A program made the position numbers and the translations under genes. DNA of 64,000 bases from Mesorhizobium sp. C432A. Its GTDB lineage: Bacteria; Pseudomonadota; Alphaproteobacteria; Rhizobiales; Rhizobiaceae. The stretch lies in assembly GCF_030323145.1 (NCBI RefSeq), contig NZ_CP100470.1, positions 1,240,001 through 1,304,000 of the forward strand, in the 5' to 3' direction. Shown one piece after another: positions 8,094 to 17,912 of the stretch. The notes below the pieces were generated by a model that had not been told where the DNA came from, searched no databases, and saw only the letters and a program-made list of their open reading frames with translations. Each line of letters opens with the position of its first letter. Positions within the stretch are counted from its first letter, which is position 1.

Positions 8094-9434
8094 ATGAGCA
8101 CAGCGCAAGCAGAAATTTCCAACATTCTCATGGATAAGGTTGCCGATTGGCTGACCCAATCGGCGCTGGCGGGCGACGACCTGGAAACATTGGTCAAGGG
8201 TTTTTGTGAACGGCTGGCTGCTGCCGGCCTGCCGCTGAAGCGGGTGCATTTGAGCTTTTCGATGTTGCATCCGCTTTATGACGCGCTCGGTTTCACCTGG
8301 ATTCGCGGCCAAGGCCTGGAAGTGGAAGGCTTCCGGAGTGAGAACGGCGTCCATTCCGACAGATTCCTAACCAGCCCATACTACCATCTGCTCAGCAACA
8401 AGCTCGACCATCTGCGGCGCCGGCTCGACCCGTCGGTGCGGTCGGAGTTTCCTGTTTTCGATGAGCTCAGGCTTATGGGCGTCACCGATTACATGGCTTT
8501 CGTCCATCCCTTCAATGGCGATACAAGTCAGGGCATGTTGGGGTCCTGGTCCACCGACAGTGCTTCAGGCTTCAGCGACAGCATGATTTCGGCGCTGCTG
8601 CGGATCCAGAACCATCTCGCCATAGCAAGCAAGATGGCGGTGCTCACCAAGCTCGCCGACAACATGATGACCACGTATCTCGGAGGTGACGCCGGCAGGC
8701 GCGTGCTGGACGGCCAGATCAAGCGCGGCGAGGGCGACACAATCCGGGCCGCGCTGGTGATGGGCGATATGCGCGGGTCGACAAGGCTCGCCGAAACCTC
8801 CGGCCGCGAAGTCTATATCGATACGCTGAACCAGTTTTTCGATGCCATCGCAGCACCATTCAATCGCAAAGGCGGGCAGATCATGAGTTTCCTGGGGGAT
8901 GGATTCATTGCCGTCTACCCCTGCGAAAGGCACCGCGCGCAGTCAGAGATCGCCTGCCAGGCTGCTCTTGCGGCTGCGCACAAGGCCAGCATGCGCATGA
9001 TGGAGCTCAATCTGCGCAGAAAAGAGCAAGGACTGGGCGACATAAAATTTGGTATCGGCCTGCATGTCGGCAATGTGATGTTCGGCAATGTCGGGCTTAC
9101 TGACCGACTCACATTCTCGGTCTTCGGCTCGGCTGTAAACGAGGTCCAGCGTCTCCAGACCCTGACCAAGAAATATCCGCACAGCGTTCTCGCCAGCAAG
9201 GACTTCGCCGGCTATTGCGGGGCCAACAGTTGGCTGACGCTCGGCGAGGAGGAACTGGCGGGCAGCAAGCAGAAGCTGACGGTGCTTTCACCCGATCTGT
9301 CGGGTGCTCTCGCACTCGATGAAGACGCTGCGCTGCAGCCGTTTCACGATCGGATATCGGACGCCGAGCAGGTCATGCTGCTTCATCGCGATGCCGCGCG
9401 GCTGTCGGCGGGCGACCGGAGGAAGCTCCAGTAG
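8094..9434 (+). CDS. Class III adenylate/guanylate cyclase
   Basis: A 446-residue cytoplasmic protein. Residues 1 to about 215 form an uncharacterised N-terminal regulatory part. The C-terminal cyclase domain has an intact active-site set: MGDMRGST with metal Asp225, FLGDGF with metal Asp269, and AVNEVQRL with Asn349 and Arg353 for transition-state stabilisation. It should convert ATP or GTP to the cyclic 3',5'-nucleotide; the purine specificity cannot be decided. The in-frame reading extends upstream to 7947, but the ATG at 8094 fits the family N-terminus better. It lies between the DUF3095 gene and a peptide-type ABC importer, on the same strand, with a cyclic-nucleotide-binding protein about 5 kb upstream that could receive its product. 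Confidence 0.85.
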   Translation: MSTAQAEISNILMDKVADWLTQSALAGDDLETLVKGFCERLAAAGLPLKRVHLSFSMLHPLYDALGFTWIRGQGLEVEGFRSENGVHSDRFLTSPYYHLLSNKLDHLRRRLDPSVRSEFPVFDELRLMGVTDYMAFVHPFNGDTSQGMLGSWSTDSASGFSDSMISALLRIQNHLAIASKMAVLTKLADNMMTTYLGGDAGRRVLDGQIKRGEGDTIRAALVMGDMRGSTRLAETSGREVYIDTLNQFFDAIAAPFNRKGGQIMSFLGDGFIAVYPCERHRAQSEIACQAALAAAHKASMRMMELNLRRKEQGLGDIKFGIGLHVGNVMFGNVGLTDRLTFSVFGSAVNEVQRLQTLTKKYPHSVLASKDFAGYCGANSWLTLGEEELAGSKQKLTVLSPDLSGALALDEDAALQPFHDRISDAEQVMLLHRDAARLSAGDRRKLQ

Positions 9435-9586
9435 TCACCACCATCCGATCTGGACGCCCTGGTATGCTGTCCGGCCGCCGGTCGCCGGGGAATTCGTTTC
9501 GAATCCAAGTTGCTCTGCGCTGACAATGCGCTAGTCTTGCTTTTTTGGGGCCGGTCGGGAGGCGCCAGATTGGGGCTGGTGTGGGA

Positions 9587-11482
9587 ATGGATGCAGGCGT
9601 TGATCTGCTGCGGATCGAGGATGTTGGCATCTCTTTTGCCATTGTCGGGGGACCGTTGCATGCCGTCAGGCGGGCAAATCTTCGCGTCCTGCCCGGCAAG
9701 GTCACCGCACTTGTCGGTGAGTCCGGTTCCGGAAAATCGGTTCTCAGCCAGGCCGTGATGGGCATCTTGCCGAACACGGCCCATGTTCGCGGCCGTATCC
9801 TGTTTTCCGATCCCAAAAAGCCCGGCACGACGCAGGATATCCTGCAGATGCCGCGAGACGGACCCGAAATCCGGGCGTTGAGAGGCAGCCGCATCGGCAA
9901 GATCTTTCAGGAGCCGATGACATCGCTGTCGCCGCTGCACACGATCGGCAACCAGGTCAGCGAATCCCTGCAGATTCATACGTGCATGGATCGGACGGAG
10001 CGCAAGGCACGGACCGAGGAAATGCTCGGGCTCGTCGGGTTTCCCAATCCCAAGCGCGCCTACGACATGTATCCGTTCGAACTTTCGGGAGGATTGCGGC
10101 AACGCGCCATGATCGCCATGGCGCTTATCTGCCGGCCCGCTCTGTTGATCGCCGATGAGCCGACGACGGCGTTGGACGTCACCATCCAGGCGCAAATCCT
10201 GCAATTGCTTCGTGGGCTCCAGACCAAGCTCAACATGGCAATGCTGCTGATCACGCACGACCTCGGCGTGGTCGCCAATGTCGCCGACGAGGTGGTCGTC
10301 ATGTACCATGGCGAGATCATGGAAGCGGGCCCTGTGGAGGCAATATTCCGCCGGCCAGGCCACCCTTACCTGAAGGGCCTGATGGCAGCCGTTCCGCATT
10401 TCGACCTGAAGCCTGGCGAAAGACTGAAGGCGCTCCGCGAGGTGCCGGTGAATGTCGGGACCCTGCTGGGCAAGCAGACGGCGCCGGAAGCGAAAGGGCC
10501 GGACGACATTCTGCTGTCGGTCAGGGATCTGAAAAAGGTCTACACCATCCGCAACTCCGGATGGTTCAGCGGGAGCCATCAGACCTCTGTTCGCGCCGTG
10601 GACGGCGTCAGCTTCGACATCAGGCGAGGTGAGTGCCTGGGCCTGGTTGGCGAAAGCGGTTGCGGCAAAACCACCGTCAGCAAGATCCTGATGCGGGCCG
10701 TCACCCCTACCGGTGGCTCCGTGATCTTCAACGGCCGCGACGGACCGATCGACGTCCTGGAAGCCGAGGGAGACGCCCTGCGCTTGCTGCGCGCGAAACT
10801 CCAGATGGTCTTCCAGGATCCGGTTTCGTCACTTTCGCCACGCATGACAGTGGAAAACATCTTGAGCGAGCCGCTGGAAATCCATCAACGTGGCAATGCT
10901 GCGTCCCGGCTAGCCACGGTCAAGAGCCTGATGCAGGCAATCGGGCTCGATCCGCGCTTCATCCAGCGCTATCCCCACAGCTTCTCCGGCGGGCAGCGTC
11001 AGCGTATCGGCATCGCGCGCGCGTTGGCGCTGGGGCCTGAACTGCTGATCTGCGACGAGCCGGTTTCGGCGCTCGATGTCTCCGTGCAGGCGCAGATCCT
11101 GAACCTTCTGAAGGACCTGCAGAAGGAACTGGGCCTGACCTACCTGTTCATATCCCACAATCTGGCGGTGGTGGACTACATGGCGGACCGCATCGCGGTG
11201 ATGTGCGGCGGGCGTATCGTCGAGCTTGCACCGCGCGAAATTCTGCTCAGGAAACCGATCCACCCCTACACGCGCTCGCTGCTCGCCGCAGTCCCCTTCC
11301 CCGATCTCGACCGGCCGATGGATTTCAAGACGCTGAAGCTCGGCGGCGCTTCCGACACCAGCGCATGGGGCCCGCAATTCCGCGACGAGGGCGAAGAGGA
11401 TATGCTGTCGCCGCTCGATCTCGGCGGCGGCCATCTCGTGCTGGCCCGACGTTCGGCCGATGTCAGCGAGTTACGCCATTGA
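9587..11482 (+). CDS. Fused double ATPase of a peptide-type ABC importer
   Basis: A 631-residue protein with two complete nucleotide-binding domains in tandem, the arrangement of YejF, DdpDF-like and GsiA ATPases. Domain 1 has Walker A GESGSGKS (44-51), signature LSGGLRQR and Walker [13 protein letters not shown]. Domain 2 has Walker A GESGCGKT (355-362), signature FSGGQRQR and Walker [13 protein letters not shown]. Each domain ends with the oligopeptide-transporter C-terminal extension ([10 protein letters not shown] and [10 protein letters not shown]). It powers uptake through the two permeases encoded downstream. Its stop codon overlaps the TTG start of the binding-protein gene. GTG at 9581 is an alternative start six bases upstream. 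Confidence 0.9.
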   Translation: MDAGVDLLRIEDVGISFAIVGGPLHAVRRANLRVLPGKVTALVGESGSGKSVLSQAVMGILPNTAHVRGRILFSDPKKPGTTQDILQMPRDGPEIRALRGSRIGKIFQEPMTSLSPLHTIGNQVSESLQIHTCMDRTERKARTEEMLGLVGFPNPKRAYDMYPFELSGGLRQRAMIAMALICRPALLIADEPTTALDVTIQAQILQLLRGLQTKLNMAMLLITHDLGVVANVADEVVVMYHGEIMEAGPVEAIFRRPGHPYLKGLMAAVPHFDLKPGERLKALREVPVNVGTLLGKQTAPEAKGPDDILLSVRDLKKVYTIRNSGWFSGSHQTSVRAVDGVSFDIRRGECLGLVGESGCGKTTVSKILMRAVTPTGGSVIFNGRDGPIDVLEAEGDALRLLRAKLQMVFQDPVSSLSPRMTVENILSEPLEIHQRGNAASRLATVKSLMQAIGLDPRFIQRYPHSFSGGQRQRIGIARALALGPELLICDEPVSALDVSVQAQILNLLKDLQKELGLTYLFISHNLAVVDYMADRIAVMCGGRIVELAPREILLRKPIHPYTRSLLAAVPFPDLDRPMDFKTLKLGGASDTSAWGPQFRDEGEEDMLSPLDLGGGHLVLARRSADVSELRH

Positions 11483-13377
11483 TCAGCCGCCGCACTGTCC
11501 TTGGTCTCATGGCTTCGGCATTTCTGCCGGGCACGGCGCGCGCCGGCGATCTGGAGCCGGATTTTCTTCAGCCGCAGCTGAAAGCCAGGGCTCTGCCGCC
11601 ACTCGCGGAGCGCCTGCCCAAAAGCCCGCGCGCGTTGAACCTCGCGGCGATGGGCCGGCAGCCCGGCCAGTATGGCGGCACGCTGCGTACGATCATCGGC
11701 AGCCAGAAAGATATCCGGATGATGACGATCTACGGGTATTCCCGGCTGGTCGGCTATGACGAAAAGCTTAACTTTCAGGCCGACATTCTCGAAAGTTTCG
11801 ACGTAAAGGATGATCGCGTCTTCACGTTCAAGATTCGTGAAGGCCATAAATGGTCAGACGGCAGCCTGCTGACGCCGGAGGATTTTCGTTATTGCTGGGA
11901 AGATGTCTGGCTGAACGATGAGCTTTCGCAAGGGGGGCTCGCCCCTGCCCTGCTGGCGGACGGCAAGCCGCCACGTTTCGAGATCGTCGATCCGTTGACG
12001 GTGCGCTACAGTTGGGACGCGCCCAATCCCGACTTCCTGCCCAAACTTGCCGCTGCTTCGCCGACACCGCTTGTTTTGCCAGCCGCCTATCTCAAGCAGT
12101 TCCACAAGAAATATCAGGATCCATTCCGGCTCGCCGGCCTGATGAAGGAGAACCGGACCGCAAAATGGACGCTGCTGCACATCCGCATGTCGCGGCAGTA
12201 TCGCCCGGAGAACCCGGATCTGCCGACACTCGACCCCTGGCAGAACCGGACCAAGCCGCCGGCCGAGCAGTTCATCTTCGAGCGCAACCCGTTCTTTCAT
12301 CGAACAGACGAGAACGGCCGGCAACTGCCCTATGTCGACCGGATCATCATGAATGTCAGCTCGTCGGCGATCATCTCCGCCAAGACCGGTGCGGGCGAGA
12401 GCGACCTGCAATGCATGGGAATCGACTTCAGCGACTACTCCTTCCTGAAGGACGCGGAGAAGCGCTACCCGGTGAAGATGCATCTGTGGAAACGCACACA
12501 GGGTTCGCGGCTGGCGCTCATGCCCAATCTGAATTGTGCCGACCCGGTGTGGCGTGGCCTTTTGCGTGACGTGCGCGTGCGCCGCGCACTTTCGCTCGCT
12601 GTAGACAGGCGCGAGATCAACATGGCCGTCTTCTACGGATTGGCGCAGGAAAGCGCCGATACGGTCTTGCCGGAGAGCCCGCTCTACCGGCCGGAATTCG
12701 CGAAAGCCTGGGTCGCCCACGATCCCGACCAGGCCAATGCACTGCTTGACGAGGTCGGGCTTCAGGCCCGTGACGATGACGGCCTGCGGCTACTTCCCGA
12801 TGGACGCCCGGCGCAGATCATCGTGGAAACGGCCGGCGAAAGCACGCTGGAAACCGATGCGCTCGAACTCATCACCGATCACTGGCGCAAGATAGGCATC
12901 GCTTTGTTCATCCGGACTTCGCAGCGCGACATCTTCCGCAGCCGCGCGCTTGGTGGCCAGATCCTGATGTCGATGTCGTCGGGCATCGACAATGGCGTGC
13001 CGACCGCCGACATGAATCCATACCAGCTGGCCCCCACCATCGACGACCAGCTGCAATGGCCGCTCTGGGGCGCTTACTATCTGTCGCATGGCAAGATGGG
13101 TGAGGCGCCCGATGTTCCTGAAGTGGTCGAGTTGATGGCTTTGCTCAAGCGCTGGAACGGATCGACCCAATCCAGCGAGCGCGCCGAAATCTGGAACTCG
13201 ATGCTGTCGATCTACACCGATCAGGTGTTCTCTATCGGTACGGTGAACGAAACACTTCAGCCGATTCTGGTATCCTCGCGGCTGCGCAACCTGCCTGACA
13301 AAGCACTCTACGGCTACGACCCGACCTCCTATTTCGGTGTCTACATGCCGGACACATTCTGGCTTGGAGGCTCCTGA
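11479..13377 (+). CDS. Family 5 solute-binding protein with Tat signal
   Basis: A 632-residue extracytoplasmic binding protein of the oligopeptide/YejA type (SBP_bac_5), recognised by FDVKDDRVFTFKIREG and GHKWSDGSLLTPEDF. The N-terminus SRRTVLGLMASAFLPG is a twin-arginine signal ending near ARA, so the protein is probably exported folded by Tat. The start must be TTG at 11479, overlapping the previous stop as TTGA; the only nearby ATG (11509) would remove the twin arginines. It would deliver a peptide-like or opine-like ligand to the permeases that follow. The next start comes three bases after the stop. The ligand is unknown. Confidence 0.88.
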   Translation: MISRRTVLGLMASAFLPGTARAGDLEPDFLQPQLKARALPPLAERLPKSPRALNLAAMGRQPGQYGGTLRTIIGSQKDIRMMTIYGYSRLVGYDEKLNFQADILESFDVKDDRVFTFKIREGHKWSDGSLLTPEDFRYCWEDVWLNDELSQGGLAPALLADGKPPRFEIVDPLTVRYSWDAPNPDFLPKLAAASPTPLVLPAAYLKQFHKKYQDPFRLAGLMKENRTAKWTLLHIRMSRQYRPENPDLPTLDPWQNRTKPPAEQFIFERNPFFHRTDENGRQLPYVDRIIMNVSSSAIISAKTGAGESDLQCMGIDFSDYSFLKDAEKRYPVKMHLWKRTQGSRLALMPNLNCADPVWRGLLRDVRVRRALSLAVDRREINMAVFYGLAQESADTVLPESPLYRPEFAKAWVAHDPDQANALLDEVGLQARDDDGLRLLPDGRPAQIIVETAGESTLETDALELITDHWRKIGIALFIRTSQRDIFRSRALGGQILMSMSSGIDNGVPTADMNPYQLAPTIDDQLQWPLWGAYYLSHGKMGEAPDVPEVVELMALLKRWNGSTQSSERAEIWNSMLSIYTDQVFSIGTVNETLQPILVSSRLRNLPDKALYGYDPTSYFGVYMPDTFWLGGS

Positions 13378-13379
13378 GC

Positions 13380-14378
13380 GTGCTTCGATATCTTGTCTGG
13401 CGCATCGCCGTGATGGTTCCAACGCTGCTGGTCATATCGGCGCTTGTGTTCACCATCATCGAACTTCCACCGGGCGACTATTTCGACAGCTATGTCGCCG
13501 AGCTTCGGGCCCAGGGCGAAGCGGTGGATTCCGACCGCATCCAGATGATGCGCAAGGAATATGGTTTCGACCAGCCGCCGGTCATTCGCTACTTCTACTG
13601 GGTGGGCGGGATGCTGCACGGCGATTTCGGCTATTCCTTCGAATATGAGCTGCCGGTTCGCGACGTCGTCGGCGACCGAATGTGGCTGACCGTGCTGGTT
13701 TCCTTCGTCACGATCATCTTCACCTGGCTCATCGCCTTTCCGATAGGCATGTACTCCGCCACGCATCAATACAGCTGGGGCGACTACGGCCTGACTTTCT
13801 TCGGCCTTCTCGGCCTTGCCATTCCGAATTTCATGCTGGCGCTGATCCTGATGTATTTCGCCAACATCTGGTTCGGCACGTCCATCGGCCACCTCATGGA
13901 CCAGCAATATCTCGGCGAGCCGATGAGCTGGGCCAAGGCGAAGTCGATCCTCGCCCATCTCTGGATCCCGGTCCTGATCATCGGCACCGGCGGCACGGCG
14001 AGCATGATCCGGCGGCTGCGCGCCAATCTGCTCGACGAACTGCACAAGCAATATGTCGTGACGGCGCGCGCCAAGGGCCTGCATCCGTTCAAGGCGCTGG
14101 TCAAATATCCGCTGCGCATGGCGCTCAATTTCTTCATTTCCGACATCGGCTCGATCCTGCCGGCCATCATCTCCGGCGCTGAGATCACGGCTATCGTTTT
14201 GTCTTTGGAAACGACCGGGCCGATGCTGATCAAGGCGCTGCAAAGCCAGGATATGTATCTGGCAGGGTCATTCCTGATGTTCCTTGCCTTCCTGACGGTT
14301 ATCGGCGTGCTGATTTCCGACCTGGCGCTGGCGCTGCTTGATCCACGAATTCGTTTGCAGGGTGGCAGCACCAAATGA
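13380..14378 (+). CDS. Peptide-type ABC importer permease 1 (DppB/YejB-like)
   Basis: A 332-residue integral membrane protein of the binding-protein-dependent transport family. It begins with VLRYLVWRIAVMVPTLLVIS, the signature N-terminus of DppB/OppB permeases, and has about six membrane spans. The cytoplasmic EAA loop that contacts the ATPase is seen in QYVVTARAKGLHPFKALVKY. GTG at 13380 is the start, preceded by GGAGG at 13366-13370 inside the previous gene's end. It overlaps the second permease by four bases (ATGA). Together with the neighbouring ATPase, binding protein and second permease it makes a complete importer. Confidence 0.9.
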   Translation: MLRYLVWRIAVMVPTLLVISALVFTIIELPPGDYFDSYVAELRAQGEAVDSDRIQMMRKEYGFDQPPVIRYFYWVGGMLHGDFGYSFEYELPVRDVVGDRMWLTVLVSFVTIIFTWLIAFPIGMYSATHQYSWGDYGLTFFGLLGLAIPNFMLALILMYFANIWFGTSIGHLMDQQYLGEPMSWAKAKSILAHLWIPVLIIGTGGTASMIRRLRANLLDELHKQYVVTARAKGLHPFKALVKYPLRMALNFFISDIGSILPAIISGAEITAIVLSLETTGPMLIKALQSQDMYLAGSFLMFLAFLTVIGVLISDLALALLDPRIRLQGGSTK

Positions 14379-15556
14379 AGCAGGACTCGCCGCTGCCCGC
14401 TCCGGGTGCTCCACTGCAACACTACATTTCCGGCGCGCCCTTCGACCTGCAGTCGGTCGAGGCGATGACGCCGGAGCAATCGAAGGTCTTTCAGGCATCG
14501 CAGTTGCGGCTGATGTGGTGGAAATTCCGCAAACACCGGCTTGCGCTTATATCCGGCATATTCCTGGCAGTGCTGTATTCCGGGATACTGATCTGCGAGT
14601 TCCTGGCGCCCTACAATCTGCACTCGCGCAACATGGACTACATCTATGCGCCCCCGCAGCACGTGCATCTGTTCCACAATGGCGAGTTCGTCGGGCCGTT
14701 CGTCTATGGCCGCCAGATGACGCTGGATATGGACACGCTCAAGCGGAACTACATCGAGAAGCACGACGATGTTCAGCGGCTCCGTTTCTTCTGCAAGGGC
14801 GACACTTATCGGTTCTGGGGCCTGATCGAAGGTGACAGGCATTTTGTCTGTCCTGCCGAAAACGGGCAGCTGTTTCTGGCCGGCACCGACAGGCTGGGGC
14901 GCGACGTGCTCTCGCGCATGATCTATGGCGCACGCATTTCACTGACTATCGGCCTCGTCGGCATCAGTTTCAGCTTCCTGCTCGGCATCGTCATCGGCGG
15001 GCTGGCCGGCTATCACGGCGGTATCTTCGACCTGATCGTCCAACGGATAATCGAAGTCCTGCAATCGATTCCCAGCATTCCGCTATGGCTGGCCCTGGCG
15101 GCGATCATGCCGATAACCTGGAGTCCGATCCTGATCTATTTCGGCATCACCGTCATCCTCGGGCTGCTCGACTGGACCGGACTGGCGCGGGCCGTGCGTT
15201 CAAAGCTTCTGGCCTTGCGAGAGGAGGATTACGTTCTGGCGGCGCAGTTGATGGGCGCCGGAAGCAGCCGCATCATCAGGCGGCATCTCATTCCCGGCTT
15301 CATGTCGCATCTGATCGCGACGGCGACGCTCTCCATCCCTGGCATGATCCTGGGCGAAACGGCGCTGAGCTTCCTCGGGCTCGGCCTGAGGGCGCCGATA
15401 ACCAGCTGGGGCATCCTGCTCACCGAGGCGCGCAGCGTCAGCGTGATCGCGTTCTATCCATGGCTGCTTTTGCCGATGCTGCCGGTCATCCTCGTTATCA
15501 TGGCGTTCAACTTCCTCGGCGACGGCTTGCGGGACGCCGCAGACCCCTACAAGTGA
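14375..15556 (+). CDS. Peptide-type ABC importer permease 2 (DppC/YejE-like)
   Basis: A 393-residue permease, longer than the usual roughly 300 for OppC types. Extra length comes from a soluble N-terminal tail (1 to about 55) and a periplasmic loop of about 100 residues between the first two membrane spans (from YNLHSRNMDYIYAPP to GTDRLGRDVLSRM), a feature of the YejE-like subgroup. The EAA loop is EEDYVLAAQLMGAGSSRIIR, followed by HLIPG. The C-terminus ends FLGDGLRDAADPYK as in most DppC proteins. The start overlaps the previous stop in ATGA. This closes the four-gene importer operon (ATPase, binding protein, permease, permease); the gene order differs from E. coli yejABEF. Confidence 0.9.
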   Translation: MKQDSPLPAPGAPLQHYISGAPFDLQSVEAMTPEQSKVFQASQLRLMWWKFRKHRLALISGIFLAVLYSGILICEFLAPYNLHSRNMDYIYAPPQHVHLFHNGEFVGPFVYGRQMTLDMDTLKRNYIEKHDDVQRLRFFCKGDTYRFWGLIEGDRHFVCPAENGQLFLAGTDRLGRDVLSRMIYGARISLTIGLVGISFSFLLGIVIGGLAGYHGGIFDLIVQRIIEVLQSIPSIPLWLALAAIMPITWSPILIYFGITVILGLLDWTGLARAVRSKLLALREEDYVLAAQLMGAGSSRIIRRHLIPGFMSHLIATATLSIPGMILGETALSFLGLGLRAPITSWGILLTEARSVSVIAFYPWLLLPMLPVILVIMAFNFLGDGLRDAADPYK

Positions 15557-15703
15557 TATCGCTGTTCCACCGCCCGGCCTGCCGAACACTCCACCCGGTA
15601 TGACGCTTGTCGGCGGCCGGTTGCGTTATTGCAGGGTTCGTCGTTCGCCTTTATATGCAGCAAGCCTCGATCGGGGCTGCTGGTTCAGGACACACAATCG
15701 CAT

Positions 15704-16183
15704 ATGAGTCGCCTCGATAATTTCATCAGCAGGATGACCGCGCAGCGCGACATTCTCAATCGAATCTGCCCCGAGGTGGCGAAGATGGAGGGGCTTGTGC
15801 TTGAGCTCGGCCTCGGCAATGGCCGGACATTCCACCATCTGCGCGAGCTTCTGCCCGGGCGCCGGATCGTGGTGTTCGACCGCGAAGTTGGCGCGCACAC
15901 TAGCTCAATTCCCGAAGCTGAAAACCTCGTGCTCGGCGAAATACGCGAGACGGGCCGCAAGTTCATTGGCATCGAAGCCGCCCTTGTTCATGCCGACATT
16001 GGCACCGGCTATGACGATCGCGATGCAGTGACCGCTACCTGGCTTCCCGATCTGATTGCGAGCCTGCTTCGCGTCGGCGGCTTCGCGGTCAGTGGCACGC
16101 CGCTCGATCACCCGCTGCTGCAACACCTCCCGGCGCCCACTTCGGAGCCCGCCGACCGTTATTTCCTCTGCAAGCGCGTGTGA
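15704..16183 (+). CDS. Small class I SAM-dependent methyltransferase
   Basis: A 159-residue protein. Residues 26-45 carry motif I of a Rossmann methyltransferase, VLELGLGNGRTFHHL, followed by a beta-2 acidic end at VVFDREVG. It is short for the class, with no extended substrate-binding domain, so the acceptor may be small or the protein may act with a partner. The ATG at 15704 is preceded by AGGA at 15687-15690, and by the same 13 bases (ACAATCGCATATG) found at the start of the ABC-like gene at 513. It follows the importer operon by about 150 bases and converges on the zinc-ribbon cyclase. The substrate is unknown. Confidence 0.75.
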   Translation: MSRLDNFISRMTAQRDILNRICPEVAKMEGLVLELGLGNGRTFHHLRELLPGRRIVVFDREVGAHTSSIPEAENLVLGEIRETGRKFIGIEAALVHADIGTGYDDRDAVTATWLPDLIASLLRVGGFAVSGTPLDHPLLQHLPAPTSEPADRYFLCKRV

Positions 16184-16198
16184 GCGGCAGAGAACTCT

Positions 16199-17614
16199 TC
16201 AGGGGATCGTATAAACCGCAATCTCCCGCTCGATGCCGCGCAGCGAGACCTCGTGCGGCACGGGCGTCAGCGCGTTCCTGTGCAACAGATCGGCGGTGAG
16301 ATTATCGTCGACCACCGCACGCGTGGCGAAGATCGCCTGTGCGTTGGCGAGGTTCTGGACCCGCGAAGCAATGTTGACCGTCTGGCCGAAATAATCCTGC
16401 CGCTCGTTCATGGACACGGCTATGCAGGGGCCGGCGTGAACACCGATCTTGAGCAGAAGGTCCTCGCGCCCGCTTTTGTCATTGAGCGCCCGCATGGCGT
16501 CGCGCATCCGCAGCGCCGCGGCAATCGCACGGTCAGGCGTCGCGAAGGTCGCCATCACCGCATCGCCGATCGTCTTCACAACCGCGCCTGCCTCCGCCGC
16601 GACGATCTCGTGCAGAACCTGGAAGTGCTCGCGTACGAGATCGAAGGCTGAAAGATCGCCCACCCGCTCGTAAAGCTCGGTCGATCCGCGCAGATCGGTG
16701 AACAGGAAGGTCAGGCTGGTGATCTTCAGGCGCTGGTTGATGTCGAGCGTATCCGTGCGATAGAGATCCCGGAACGTCTGGTTGGTGAGCAGGCGCTTGG
16801 CGGTCACGAAGGGCCGGCGCTTGCCCAGGAAATCATGCAATACCGGGCAGGCGATGAAGACCGTCGGCAGCACGCGCGTGTCGGTCCTGTTTTCCAGCGA
16901 AATGCGCAATGGGCCGGGTTGCATCTCCAGCGTCTGGCTCTGGACATGGTCCCGGTCGAAGGCCAGAGAGAGGTTTCGCCGCTCTTTTGCCGGTTCGCCC
17001 TTCGCGTCGATGAACTGGGCCGAATGCGTGACCGGCTCGAAGACGATGATGAATTGGGGCGGAAGCTGGATGTGCAGAACCGCCTTTTCACCGGGCGCAA
17101 GCTCGATATCTTCCAGCGAGAACGCTTCCATCTTTTCCGCCAGATCCTCGTCCGGCAGATCGGCCCCGGACGCCCAGTAGATCTGGCGGTAATATTCCAC
17201 CAACGGCAGTTCGTGTGGATTGTGGGCGGCAATCCTGCGCACGCGGGGACTGACGGTGAATGTCACCTCGACCATCTCGTCGAGGGTCGGCGAATAGCCC
17301 TGGGAGCACAGCGCGCAGGTGTATTCGTCCTTCTGCATGGTTTTCAGCGTGGCGTTGGTGTCGAGCACGCCGCCACAGCCGGGGCACAGAACATTCCAGG
17401 AAATGTCGAAGATGCCCACCCGCGCCGCATGGAGAAAGGCGCTTATGGTGCGTTCCTCGTCGAGGCCATGCTTGCTGGCGAAGGCCAGCGCATTGATGCG
17501 GCAAAGTTCGCGGTCCTTGCCCTCGGCGATGGTTTGCCGGATTGCGTCGATTGCCTGCGGATCGACATCGGTCGATTGCCGCAGAAGCGAGAACAGATCC
17601 TGAGCTTCGGTCAT
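16199..17614 (-). CDS. Class III cyclase with N-terminal zinc ribbon (DUF5939-like)
   Basis: A 471-residue protein. Residues 1 to about 290 form a regulatory region: a helical start, a zinc ribbon with Cys77, Cys80, Cys100 and Cys103, then a beta-rich part, matching the DUF5939 region seen fused to cyclases. The cyclase domain from about 300 is complete: FTDLRGST with Asp307, KTIGDAVMATF with Asp351, and VNIASRVQ with Asn414 and Arg418. It should be an active cyclase. A GGAG lies upstream of the ATG at 17612-17614. It converges with the small methyltransferase gene (15 bases apart), and a rhizobial palindromic repeat lies behind its promoter side. Confidence 0.88.
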   Translation of the reverse strand: MTEAQDLFSLLRQSTDVDPQAIDAIRQTIAEGKDRELCRINALAFASKHGLDEERTISAFLHAARVGIFDISWNVLCPGCGGVLDTNATLKTMQKDEYTCALCSQGYSPTLDEMVEVTFTVSPRVRRIAAHNPHELPLVEYYRQIYWASGADLPDEDLAEKMEAFSLEDIELAPGEKAVLHIQLPPQFIIVFEPVTHSAQFIDAKGEPAKERRNLSLAFDRDHVQSQTLEMQPGPLRISLENRTDTRVLPTVFIACPVLHDFLGKRRPFVTAKRLLTNQTFRDLYRTDTLDINQRLKITSLTFLFTDLRGSTELYERVGDLSAFDLVREHFQVLHEIVAAEAGAVVKTIGDAVMATFATPDRAIAAALRMRDAMRALNDKSGREDLLLKIGVHAGPCIAVSMNERQDYFGQTVNIASRVQNLANAQAIFATRAVVDDNLTADLLHRNALTPVPHEVSLRGIEREIAVYTIP

Positions 17615-17641
17615 CGTGCAGGCTCCGGAAATTGCGCCGCT

Positions 17642-17692
17642 AGAGCATGATGCCGAAAGGTGTGAAGCGGTTTTCGGACGACATCATGCTCT
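17642..17692. repeat. Rhizobial palindromic repeat, copy A1
   Basis: An imperfect palindrome with outer arms AGAGCATGAT / ATCATGCTCT and a core containing CGGTTTTCGGAC. It is almost identical to the reverse complement of 22773-22822, differing at about three positions, and is related to 62160-62204. Such elements are common between genes in rhizobia; the transcript would fold into a long hairpin. Confidence 0.85.
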
Positions 17693-17714
17693 TCCTGATT
17701 CAGAGGCGGATTCA

Positions 17715-17741
17715 GATTTCAGGTCGGACAGACCTGAAATC
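17715..17741. repeat. Perfect 11-bp stem hairpin
   Basis: GATTTCAGGTC at 17715-17725 and its exact complement at 17731-17741 enclose a five-base loop (GGACA). It lies next to repeat A1 and has no T-run after it, so it is probably part of a compound repeat and not a terminator. Confidence 0.7.
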
Positions 17742-17912
17742 ATCCGGCTCTAGGCGTGTTGGCCGGACCGATCTTCGACCCGAACGCTCCATCATACTGC
17801 TAAACGGACCGGACGGCCATTCGAATGGACAAGCCTGGTGACAGGTCAATTTCCATTTGTTGAATTCCAAACTATGATAGCCCATGGGGCATTCATCTCT
17901 GGGGTTTTCTCC

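Noticed and set aside
9587..15556. Naming the importer yejABEF
   Set aside because: The subunits are similar, but the gene order, Tat signal and lengths differ, so the symbols would overstate the evidence.
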